From the NCBI RefSeq assembly GCF_021730305.1, contig NZ_CP032674.1, forward strand, positions 2,155,001 through 2,219,000: DNA of 64,000 nucleotides, read 5' to 3'. A model generated the notes under the pieces. That model ran no database searches. It saw only the letters and a list, made by a program, of their open reading frames with translations, and was not told the origin of the DNA. The position numbers and the translations under genes are program-made. Source of the DNA: Xanthobacter sp. YC-JY1. Its GTDB lineage: Bacteria > Pseudomonadota > Alphaproteobacteria > Rhizobiales > Xanthobacteraceae. Positions 46,864-54,449 of the stretch are shown in pieces. Position 1 is the first letter of the stretch. Every line of letters starts with the position of its first letter.

Positions 46864-48110
46864 CGCGGGAGCTGAAGGCGCTCGGGCACGAGCCGGTGGT
46901 GGTCACGGCCACCTTTCCGGGCGAGCCGGCCCAGGGCGCGCTGGTGGAGCGCGACAGCTTCGACGGCATCCCGGTCATCCGCATCGACCGCAACGTCCAT
47001 CCCAATGCCGCCCTGCGCGACACCTTCCACCTGCCGGCCCTGCGCTTCATCCACGAGCGCATCCTGAGGGACATCCGGCCGGACATCGTGCATGTGTGCC
47101 ATCTCATCAACCACACCACGGCGCTGCTGGAGGTGACGGGGCGGCTCTGCCTGCCCACGGTCGCCACCTTCACCGACTTCTTCGGCTTCTGCTTCAACAA
47201 CAAGCTGGATGCCGCCGACGGCAGCCTCTGCGCCGGGCCGGATGCCGACCGCGCCAATTGCGTCGCCTGCGCGTTCTTCGCCGGCGGCAAGGACAAGGGG
47301 CCCGTGCAGGGTCTGCTGCGCGCCGTGGTGCCGCCAGTGGTGGCGCGCGCGTCGCGCCTCGCGCCGGCCGACTGGCGCGGCACCATCGCCGCCCTCAAGG
47401 AGCGGCCGGGCCATCTCGCCGCCGCCTATTCCGCCTATGCCGGCGCGCTCACCCCCACCCGTTTCATGCTGGAGAGCTATCGCAGCTCGGACATCCGCGT
47501 GCCGCTGGTCCTGTGCCGCTTCGGCATCGACATCGACCGCGCGCCCAAGCCCGAGCGATCCGGCGGGCCGCTGCGCCTCGGCTTCATCGGCCAGCTCGCG
47601 CCCCACAAGGGCCTGCACCTGCTGCTGGAGGCCATGAAGTCGGCGCCGGCGGAGGCCTTCAGCCTCGACATCTATGGTGACGAGCGCATGGACCCGGCCT
47701 ATGCCGCAGAGGTCCGCGCGGCCTCGGCCGGGCTTCAGGTGGCGTTCCGCGGCACCTTCCCGGTGGAGCGGATGGCCGCGGTGCTGGCGGAGATCGACGT
47801 GCTCGTCATCCCCTCCGTGTGGGTGGAGAACAGCCCGCTGATTCTGCTCCAGGCCCTCGCCACCCACACGCCGGTGCTGGTCTCCGACGTGGAGGGGATG
47901 AGCGAGTTCGTGGAAAACGGCGTCAACGGCTTCACGTTCACAAAAGGCTCGGTGAAGGCGCTGTATGGCAGGCTGGAAGCCTTCGCGCGGGATCCGGGCC
48001 TTGCCCGCACCCTGTCCGCCGGCACGCGATACGATCGCACCTCGCGCCATATGGTCGAGGATGTGGTCGCCTTCTATGATCGCGCCCGCCAAGGCAGGGC
48101 GTCGGCCTGA
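46788..48110 (+). CDS. GT4-family glycosyltransferase, paralogue of the 24070 gene
   Basis: This 440-residue GT-B enzyme opens MRVALYVHCYFPDHFYGTES and has DIVHVCHLINHTTALLEVTG, a Cys-rich centre (SLCAGPDADRANCVACAFFA), LGFIGQLAPHKGLHLLLEAM and VLVIPSVWVENSPLILLQAL. All these blocks have close counterparts in the protein at 24070-25485, so the two arose by duplication. The ATG lies 76 bases inside the epimerase gene. Four conserved cysteines in the middle could bind a metal. Sugar and linkage unknown. Confidence 0.85.
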   Translation: MRVALYVHCYFPDHFYGTESYTRTVARELKALGHEPVVVTATFPGEPAQGALVERDSFDGIPVIRIDRNVHPNAALRDTFHLPALRFIHERILRDIRPDIVHVCHLINHTTALLEVTGRLCLPTVATFTDFFGFCFNNKLDAADGSLCAGPDADRANCVACAFFAGGKDKGPVQGLLRAVVPPVVARASRLAPADWRGTIAALKERPGHLAAAYSAYAGALTPTRFMLESYRSSDIRVPLVLCRFGIDIDRAPKPERSGGPLRLGFIGQLAPHKGLHLLLEAMKSAPAEAFSLDIYGDERMDPAYAAEVRAASAGLQVAFRGTFPVERMAAVLAEIDVLVIPSVWVENSPLILLQALATHTPVLVSDVEGMSEFVENGVNGFTFTKGSVKALYGRLEAFARDPGLARTLSAGTRYDRTSRHMVEDVVAFYDRARQGRASA

Positions 48111-48146
48111 GGGCGTCGGGGTACTTAGCGGGGAGACGGAAGAGGC

Positions 48147-49055
48147 GTGATGAGCATCGAGGCGGAGACGATGGCGGGTTCGCAGAGCGACGGCACGACA
48201 GCGGGTGAGCGGGCGGACGACGGGGCGGGCGCGCGCGCCCAGGCCGCGGCGCCGGCCACCGTCGCCTCGGGCATCGCCGGGGATTTCGATGCCTGGCTCG
48301 CGCTCAATCTCGCCGAGGCGGCGCCCGAAGGCGCCATCGCGCCGTTTCCGCCTGAAGAGCTGATGCACAACACCACCGGCCTCACCGCCACGCGCGACTT
48401 CGCCAGCCACGGCGTCGATTTCCTGCGCGCGCTGCAGGCGCTGAGCCCGGTGCCGCTGGCCAGCTACCGCTCGCTGCTCGACTTCGGCGTCGGCGTCGGG
48501 CGGCTGGCGCGCATGTTCCACGGCTTTTCGGGTCGTTACGTGGGCATGGACGTGGATGCCCGCCACCTCGCCTGGGTGGGGCAAAACCTCGCCCATGTGG
48601 AGCCGGTGCTGAGCGTGCCCCGCCAGCCGCTGCCGGCGGCGGACGGCAGCTTCGATGCGGTGGTCTCCATCTCCGTCTTCAGCCACCTGAGCGAGCGGGA
48701 CCACCTGTTCTATCTGTCGGAGCTGCACCGGGTGTCGGCTCCCGGGGCGCTCCTGTTCCTCTCCATCCACGGCGACCGGGCGTTCGCGCGGGCGTGTGAC
48801 GAGACCCCCATCTTCGAGATGCTCGCCATCCCCGAGCCGGAGCTTGCGGCCGCGCGGCCTTCAATGGGGGGCGGGCACGGGTATGTCTTCATCCGCCAGG
48901 ACGGGCATCTCACCAGCGCGGCCTACGACTACGGCATCACCTTCGTCAGCGCGGCCTATGTGCGTGCCCACTGGAGCCGCTGGTTTGACGTAGTGAAGGT
49001 GGGCGCAGGGGCGCTGCACGATTTTCAGGACGTCGTGGTCCTGAGAGCGAGGTGA
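48147..49055 (+). CDS. Class I SAM-dependent methyltransferase
   Basis: In this 302-residue protein, after a 50-residue low-complexity Ala/Gly/Thr-rich N-tail, the catalytic domain has the SAM loop SLLDFGVGVGRLARMFHGFS, the acidic strand end YVGMDVDARHLAWV and FDAVVSISVFSHLSERDHLF. It is in a capsule run, so it probably methylates a sugar or a terminal group of the polymer, but the acceptor is not evident. Its stop overlaps the GTG of the following gene. Confidence 0.83.
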   Translation: MMSIEAETMAGSQSDGTTAGERADDGAGARAQAAAPATVASGIAGDFDAWLALNLAEAAPEGAIAPFPPEELMHNTTGLTATRDFASHGVDFLRALQALSPVPLASYRSLLDFGVGVGRLARMFHGFSGRYVGMDVDARHLAWVGQNLAHVEPVLSVPRQPLPAADGSFDAVVSISVFSHLSERDHLFYLSELHRVSAPGALLFLSIHGDRAFARACDETPIFEMLAIPEPELAAARPSMGGGHGYVFIRQDGHLTSAAYDYGITFVSAAYVRAHWSRWFDVVKVGAGALHDFQDVVVLRAR

Positions 49056-50338
49056 CGATGGGCCTGCCGTCGGCGCCGCCCATCCGGGTGCTGATCGAGC
49101 GCAGCCGCGCCTTCGTGGTGCTACCGTTCGTGAAGCCGGCGCTGCGCTGGCGTCGGTTGCCGCGTACCTTCGGCACCGGTGCGTCGGCCTCGCAGCAGTG
49201 GTTCCGCCTGCTGCGCCTCACCTTCGCCGCTGCGGTGCTGGTTCCGGCCGCACTGTGCGCCTTCTATGCGGGCGTGATCTCGAGCCCCGTCTATGTCTCC
49301 GAGGCGCGCCTCGCCGTGCGTGAATCCCTCGGCGAGAGAGCCATGCCGGACTCTGGCGAGGACGGTGCCCGCGGCGCCATCGCGGGGGTCATGCGCGGTC
49401 TTTCCAGCCTGTTCGGCGGGGCTACGGGCAGCCAGTCGCAAGCGCCGTTCGTGCTCGCCAACTATATCGCCAGCCGCTCCTTTGTCGCCGCGCTCGACGC
49501 CGACGGCTGGCTGCGCCGCTTCTTCTCTCGCCCCGGGCTCGACCCACTTTCCCGCCTCTCCCCTGATGCGACGCTGGAGGAGCTTTGGCGCTATTGGAAC
49601 CGCCACGTCTCCGCCGCGGTGGATCGCCGCTCGGAGATCGTGCTGCTGCGCGTCCGCGCCTTCTCTCCGGAGGATGCGCACACCATCGCCGAGCGCGTCG
49701 TCCACGACGGCGAGGTGCTGCTGAACGACATCGTGTCCCGCTCCCGCGCCGACAGCGTCACCCGCGCCGCCGACCAGCTGAGCCGGGCCAAGGCGCGCTA
49801 TGTGACCGCACTCGCCCGCCAGCAGGAATGGCGCGGCCGGCAGCGCGCCGTCGATCCCGTCCAGGCGGCCGAGGCACTGGGCGCGAGCCTTTTGCGGCTG
49901 GAACAGGAGCGCATCTCGGCCGACAAGGAAATGCGCGCCTTGGAAAAGCTCTCCGCCCCCGATGGTCCGGCTCTCGGCGTGCTGCGCGACAGGGTGCGGG
50001 CCATCGATACCGAGATCGCCGCCTTCAAGGCGCGCATGGGCGGGGCGGGCAGCGGGCAATCCTCCGCGGTCAACGCGCTCACCTCCTTCGAGGAGGCAGA
50101 GCTGGAGGTGCGTTTCGCGGAGACCATGCAGTCCATCGCCGTTGCCGGCCTGCAGGAGGCGGAGCGGCGGGTGCGGGCGCAGAGCGCCTTCGTCAACGTG
50201 TTCGTGCCGCCGAGCCTGCCCACCACCGCCACCGAGCCGAGCTGGTGGCGCACCGGCCTGTTCGTGCTGGCGCTGGCCGGCATCTTCTGGCTCAACGCCA
50301 TGGTCCTGGCCGCGGTCATCCGCGACCATCGCCGGTGA
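49052..50338 (+). CDS. Capsule export inner-membrane protein, KpsE-like (copy 2)
   Basis: This 428-residue protein has the same layout as the copy at 42687-43964: first membrane segment (LTFAAAVLVPAALCAFYAGV), SPVYVSEARLAVRE motif, a middle with FSRPGLDPLSRLSPDATLEE and VRAFSPEDAHTIAERVVHDG that lines up with copy 1, a periplasmic coiled coil, and a C-terminal membrane segment (GLFVLALAGIFWLNAMVLAA). A GTG at 49052 gives a GTGA overlap with the methyltransferase; an ATG two codons later with GAGG upstream is equally possible. Confidence 0.83.
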   Translation: MTMGLPSAPPIRVLIERSRAFVVLPFVKPALRWRRLPRTFGTGASASQQWFRLLRLTFAAAVLVPAALCAFYAGVISSPVYVSEARLAVRESLGERAMPDSGEDGARGAIAGVMRGLSSLFGGATGSQSQAPFVLANYIASRSFVAALDADGWLRRFFSRPGLDPLSRLSPDATLEELWRYWNRHVSAAVDRRSEIVLLRVRAFSPEDAHTIAERVVHDGEVLLNDIVSRSRADSVTRAADQLSRAKARYVTALARQQEWRGRQRAVDPVQAAEALGASLLRLEQERISADKEMRALEKLSAPDGPALGVLRDRVRAIDTEIAAFKARMGGAGSGQSSAVNALTSFEEAELEVRFAETMQSIAVAGLQEAERRVRAQSAFVNVFVPPSLPTTATEPSWWRTGLFVLALAGIFWLNAMVLAAVIRDHRR

Positions 50339-50385
50339 GGCGCCGATGATCGCGCCCCACCTTGACCTTCAGGGGGAAAACCGGC

Positions 50386-51492
50386 GTGCTCTTTAGCATC
50401 GACGAAGACGCCGGCAGCCGCATCGTCGGCTGGATCATGCCGGACAATCCTGCCGCCACGCCCCGCGTCGCGGTGCTTGTGGGCGGAGAATTGCGCAAGG
50501 CGATCCCGGCCACCGTGCTGCGACCGCTGCTGCGCGAGCAGGGCCTGCACGAGACCGGCATCTGCGGCTTCGTCGTGGACGAGCATGTGATCCCAGGGCT
50601 TGCCGGCCTCACCGACATCGAGCTTTATGACGAGACCACCAACATCCGCATCTACCGGCGCCGCCCGCCCTCGGCCAAGGCCGATCAGAAGCTGTTCCGG
50701 CTGGAGACGCGGGTGGTGCCGCAGGCGCAGCTGAACCTGCCGCTGCAGGATCTCTTCCACATGCCCTTCACCAGGCTGGAGCGCATCCCCGAGGAGGCGG
50801 TGAAATCCATCCTCGGCATCGCCTTCACCCAATCCATCTTCTGCACCGGCCGGGTGTTCTTCCGCACCTACGAGCCGCTGCTGCGCGACCGCGGGTTCAA
50901 ATGCACGGTGTTGCTGCGGGATCCGTTCGAGGAACTGGCCGAGGAGCTTCTGGTGCTGCGCTGGGCGGTGAAGACGCCGAACCTTGCCGCCTCGGTGCTC
51001 ACCGACGTCTACAAGCCGCTGGTGGACAGCCTCGCCAAGGCGGACCTAGCCGATATGGCCGAGCTGGAAATCTGGCTCGGCACCCTCTCCGCGTTCGAGC
51101 GCAGCCTGATCGCCAATCCCATGGCGCGGCTGCTCACCTGCCGGGGCTCCGATGACGCGCTGGACACCTCGGCGGTCGAAAACGCCCTCGACACCCTCTC
51201 CGAAATGGATGTGGTGGGCCTTGCCGGCGACGAGGATGTGTGGTGGGAAACCCAGCGCGTGGTGCTGGATCTCGACCTGCCGCCGCTGCCGGAACTCGCC
51301 TGGTCGCGACAGGTGGGCGAACTGCGCGAACGGGTGGCCGAATGGCCGGCGGCGCAGGACCTTCTCGCCGTCGACGCACGCATCTTTTCCGACGTCACCG
51401 CTGCCGTCGGTCGTGTGGACGAGGCCACGGACGAGGCCGCCGAGGATGGCGGCACCGGTGCTGCCGAATCGGACCAGCACACGCCTGCGTAA
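50386..51492 (+). CDS. Hypothetical protein of the capsule locus
   Basis: This protein is 368 residues from a GTG start with AGGGGG nine bases upstream; a TTG eight codons earlier is less likely. The N-terminal 90 residues (SRIVGWIMPDNPAATPRVAV ... GICGFVVDEH) look like the small beta-sandwich domain often fused to surface-polysaccharide enzymes. The rest (SILGIAFTQSIFCTGRVFFR, CTVLLRDPFEELAEELLVLR) is helical and somewhat reminiscent of sulfotransferase folds, but I see no convincing PAPS-binding motif. No signal peptide or membrane segment. Function unknown. Confidence 0.7.
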   Translation: MLFSIDEDAGSRIVGWIMPDNPAATPRVAVLVGGELRKAIPATVLRPLLREQGLHETGICGFVVDEHVIPGLAGLTDIELYDETTNIRIYRRRPPSAKADQKLFRLETRVVPQAQLNLPLQDLFHMPFTRLERIPEEAVKSILGIAFTQSIFCTGRVFFRTYEPLLRDRGFKCTVLLRDPFEELAEELLVLRWAVKTPNLAASVLTDVYKPLVDSLAKADLADMAELEIWLGTLSAFERSLIANPMARLLTCRGSDDALDTSAVENALDTLSEMDVVGLAGDEDVWWETQRVVLDLDLPPLPELAWSRQVGELRERVAEWPAAQDLLAVDARIFSDVTAAVGRVDEATDEAAEDGGTGAAESDQHTPA

Positions 51493-51534
51493 AAGGGACG
51501 GGCTCCTGGTGTGCCAGCCTGCACGCTGTCTCTG

Positions 51535-51646
51535 CCGTTATGCCCGGCCTCGCGCGGCGCATCCCCATGGGGCGCTCCCAGCGCCGTGTGAAAGACCGTT
51601 CCCGACCGCGCCATGTGGATGGCCGGGACAAGACTGGCCATGATGG
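51535..51646. repeat. Palindromic intergenic repeat element, copy 2 (decayed)
   Basis: The ends 51535-51564 and 51617-51646 are inverted repeats with 19 of 30 positions matching, and each resembles the arms of the element at 2554-2666 (the right arm holds GGATGGCCGGGACAAG). It sits between two convergent genes, the usual place for such elements, and may end transcription from both sides. Confidence 0.5.
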
Positions 51647-51710
51647 ATCGCGAAACGGTGGAGCGGTCTCAAGTCGGGCCGGCGCCGCCCTCTGCCCGGC
51701 AGCCCTTGCC

Positions 51711-53069
51711 TTACCGCGTCCGGGCGTAGACGCTCGCCACGTAGAGCGCGCCGATGGCCCAGGCGGCGAACAGGATGGAGAAGACGGCGCCGGCCTGCAG
51801 TGGGGGGGTGGGGAAGGCCTTCTCGTGCGGGAGGGTCGGGGCCATGAAGGCGAGGATATAGACCTGCTGGCGTGCCCGTTCGGCGCGCGCGCCGAGAAGC
51901 TCTGCCTCGGCCTGCTTCAGTCGCTGCTCGGCGAGGCGGCGGCTTGCCTCCAACTCGGCGCCGGCGACGAGATTGCCGCTGGAACCGGCGGAGGCGGCAT
52001 CGCCGAGGAGAGAGGTGTCGAGCGCCGCGATCTTCTCATCCAGCGAGCGCAGCCGCTCCTTCAGGGCCCGCACCACGGGGGAATCCTCGTCGAGCCGGGC
52101 CCGCGCGGCGTTGAGGTCGGTGTTCAGGGCCGAGCGCTGGTCGCGCAGCTTGGAGATGACCGCGAAGGCGTCGCTGGCGCTCCTGGTCGGATCCAGCGTG
52201 CCTTGGGCGTTGCGGAAGGCTTCCAACTCGGTGCGCACCACCGCAAGCTCGGTGAAGGCGGCCCGCTCTTCGGCCTCGGCCTGCACCACCCGGTCGCTGC
52301 GGTTGCGGGCGGTAAGATCGTTGGTCACCTGCTCGGCCTGGCGGACCACGGCGGCGGCGAGCAGGGCCGCGCTCTGCGGGCTGAAGGCATAGACCTGCAC
52401 CTTGATGACGCCGGACATCTGCTCGAGGCTGACGCTGACCTGCCGGTTCCAATAGGTGACGAGATCTTCCGTGCTGGCCTCGGGCGACAGGGCGAACACC
52501 GGGTCGCGATCGGAGATGCCGAAGATGCGCTTCAGGTCGAGCTGCTCCTGGAGCGCGTCCACCATGGCGCGGCTGCGCAGGTAGTCCACGACGACCCGCG
52601 CCTCCTGGGTGTTGGCCACCTGCGGAATGCCATTGGCCGCAGGGGAGGCCGAGGCGTTGGAGACGGTTTCCAGATTGCCGCGCACCACGAGGCGCGCCTC
52701 GGAGCGGTACTGGGGGGCGGCGACGAAGGTGAGATAGAGCAGGGTCGCCACCGCCGGCAGCAGCACCAGCAGCCCGAAGCTGCCGAGGGCGAGTTCCGTG
52801 CGGGTGAGATGGGCGCGGCGCCCTTCCGCAAGGGTCGCCTGCGCCTCGTTCCGTGATGCGGCGCGGCGACGGGATATGGCCGCGCCGACGCCGCGCAGCA
52901 GCGGAAGCGGCAGGAAGCGCTGGATCCGCGCGACGGCCGGGGAGGCGGCGACGGCTGGCTCCTGAGCCACGGCTGGCTCCTGGGTGACTCTGTCTGGGGC
53001 GGCGGCGGTCCTGCCGACCCGCGCGCGGGTCGATCCGTTGTCGCGGGTCGCCTGCGCCGGGGAGACCAT
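51711..53069 (-). CDS. Capsule export inner-membrane protein, KpsE-like (copy 3)
   Basis: This 452-residue protein begins at MVSPAQATRDN. It has an Ala/Pro/Glu-rich cytosolic tail containing a short tandem repeat, a membrane segment at about 100-122 (FGLLVLLPAVATLLYLTFVA), APQYRSEARLVVRG, the middle block YWNRQVSVSLEQMSGVIKVQ then VYAFSPQSAALLAAAVVRQA, a periplasmic coiled coil, and a closing membrane segment (AGAVFSILFAAWAIGALYVA). It starts seven bases after the outer-membrane export gene, so these two are a unit and may be the channel's closest partner. Confidence 0.85.
   Translation of the reverse strand: MVSPAQATRDNGSTRARVGRTAAAPDRVTQEPAVAQEPAVAASPAVARIQRFLPLPLLRGVGAAISRRRAASRNEAQATLAEGRRAHLTRTELALGSFGLLVLLPAVATLLYLTFVAAPQYRSEARLVVRGNLETVSNASASPAANGIPQVANTQEARVVVDYLRSRAMVDALQEQLDLKRIFGISDRDPVFALSPEASTEDLVTYWNRQVSVSLEQMSGVIKVQVYAFSPQSAALLAAAVVRQAEQVTNDLTARNRSDRVVQAEAEERAAFTELAVVRTELEAFRNAQGTLDPTRSASDAFAVISKLRDQRSALNTDLNAARARLDEDSPVVRALKERLRSLDEKIAALDTSLLGDAASAGSSGNLVAGAELEASRRLAEQRLKQAEAELLGARAERARQQVYILAFMAPTLPHEKAFPTPPLQAGAVFSILFAAWAIGALYVASVYARTR
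52951..52986. repeat. 18-base tandem duplication inside kpsE-like copy 3
   Basis: Two adjacent 18-base units (52951-52968 and 52969-52986) match at 15 positions, including the first 14. They encode a repeated QEPAVA segment in the flexible N-terminal tail of the KpsE-like protein. Being in frame, the repeat could change length without breaking the gene. Confidence 0.7.
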
Positions 53070-53076
53070 GCCGGCC

Positions 53077-54228
53077 CTATTGCGCCACCGAGACCGTGCT
53101 GACCACGGGCTGGGCGACGGAGTTGAACAGCGAGGTGATCTTCTGCAGGTCCGCCAGCGGCGCGTTGGCGACGTAGATCGCATCCTTGTTACGGATATGG
53201 AACCCGCGGGCGAGGAAGACGAAGTTCGGATCGCGCATGTTCCAGCGGTAGATCACGCGCACGTAGCCGTTGCTCTCCAGCGGCTGAGAGTCCGGCCGCA
53301 GGCGGGAGGCGAAGCGCACCGGCTCGATGCGCATCAGATAGACGCCGGAGGGATCGGCACGGGCGTCGAGCACGCCGCCGACACGTGCCACCGCCTCTTC
53401 GAGCGTGATGCCCACCGCGTCGAAGGGCACAATGGTCGGGTTTCCGGCTGCGCCGAACACTGTGTAGGTCTGCGGGTCGCGGATCAGCACGATCTTGTCC
53501 AGCGGGCGGACGTAGACGTCCTCCTTGGGATCGTTGAGCAGCGCCTGCATGGGCACCGTCACGGTGCTACCGCCACGGCTCAGGCGCACGAACACCTCGT
53601 GGGCGGGAATCTTGATGCCGCCGGCCGCCGCGATCACGTCCAGCACGCGGTCGCCGCGCGGGGAGAGGGGGACGACGGCGCCGGATGTCGCCTCGCCAAG
53701 CACGGTGGCGGCGTTGCTGACGCTGCGCGTGACCACCACCACCACCTGCGGCTCGATGGCCTTGCCGCTCAGCTTCTCGACCACCGCGGTCTCGATCTGC
53801 GCCGTGGTGCGCCCCGCCACCGAGATGCGCCCGGCATAGGGAACGGTGATGGAGCCGTCCTGCGCCACCTGCTGCTCCGGGATCGCGGCACTGCGCGAGC
53901 CGGTGCCGAGCCGATCGATGACCGGACCGGAGAACAGGCCGCCGGCTGCCGCCTCCCAGATGGTGACAGAGATGACGTCGCCGACGCCCACCACGTAGCG
54001 GGTCGGCGGACGATAGTCGCCGAAGCGCCCGCCGAAGGAGGCGGGGCGCTCCTGCGCCAGAAGCGAAAGGGTGCGGTCGTCAACGTCCACCAGCAGATAG
54101 CGCTGATCGTCGGACGGCTGCGCCATCTCGATCTCGACGCGCGACGGTCCGGAAGAGGGCAGCGCCGTGCAGCCGCAGGTTGCGGCTGCGAGCAGCAGCG
54201 ACGCGAGAAATTTTTTTGCCGACAACAT
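53077..54228 (-). CDS. kpsD: Outer-membrane polysaccharide export lipoprotein (KpsD/BexD/Wza type)
   Basis: From MLSAKKF this is 383 residues with a lipoprotein-like leader (FLASLLLAAATCGC, acylated Cys near residue 20). The Poly_export domain follows: RYVVGVGDVISVTIWEAA, VAQDGSITVPYAGRISVAGR and TAQIETAVVEKLSGK, then SLBB-like repeats (GDRVLDVIAAAGGIKIPAHE; TYTVFGAAGNPTIVPFDAVG) and a C-terminal ARGFHIRNKDAIYVANAPL. It forms the outer-membrane channel for capsule export. I prefer this ATG because the frame's upstream part is not leader-like. Codons 4-6 contain a run of seven A. Confidence 0.9.
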   Translation of the reverse strand: MLSAKKFLASLLLAAATCGCTALPSSGPSRVEIEMAQPSDDQRYLLVDVDDRTLSLLAQERPASFGGRFGDYRPPTRYVVGVGDVISVTIWEAAAGGLFSGPVIDRLGTGSRSAAIPEQQVAQDGSITVPYAGRISVAGRTTAQIETAVVEKLSGKAIEPQVVVVVTRSVSNAATVLGEATSGAVVPLSPRGDRVLDVIAAAGGIKIPAHEVFVRLSRGGSTVTVPMQALLNDPKEDVYVRPLDKIVLIRDPQTYTVFGAAGNPTIVPFDAVGITLEEAVARVGGVLDARADPSGVYLMRIEPVRFASRLRPDSQPLESNGYVRVIYRWNMRDPNFVFLARGFHIRNKDAIYVANAPLADLQKITSLFNSVAQPVVSTVSVAQ

Positions 54229-54449
54229 TGACGCGCTACGGTCCCGCCGCTGGAGGAGCAGGGCTGTTATACATCCCCTCGCCTTGCACAGCGACCTAGC
54301 CACACAACGTTTAAGGGAGCGTTGCGGTACTGCAACACGTCAACGTTGTCCCGCAAAATTGCGCAGTCGGTACGTGCAGTTGCAAGGTAAAGCGCTCCCA
54401 TCGGCACCGTAGATTACCTACGGGAAGACGGTAATGAGGTAAGTCTGGC
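54229..54449. promoter_or_regulatory. Divergent promoter region kpsD / reductase with near-palindrome
   Basis: This 221-base gap between divergent capsule genes holds a 16-base near-palindrome (54321-54336, GTTGCGGTACTGCAAC, 14 of 16 positions symmetric) and the perfect palindrome CAACGTTG at 54341-54348, also found at 45686-45693 before the epimerase. The first overlaps the GTTGCGG-six-AACACGT arrangement seen at 23973. These are candidate operator sites; the regulator is unknown. Confidence 0.4.
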
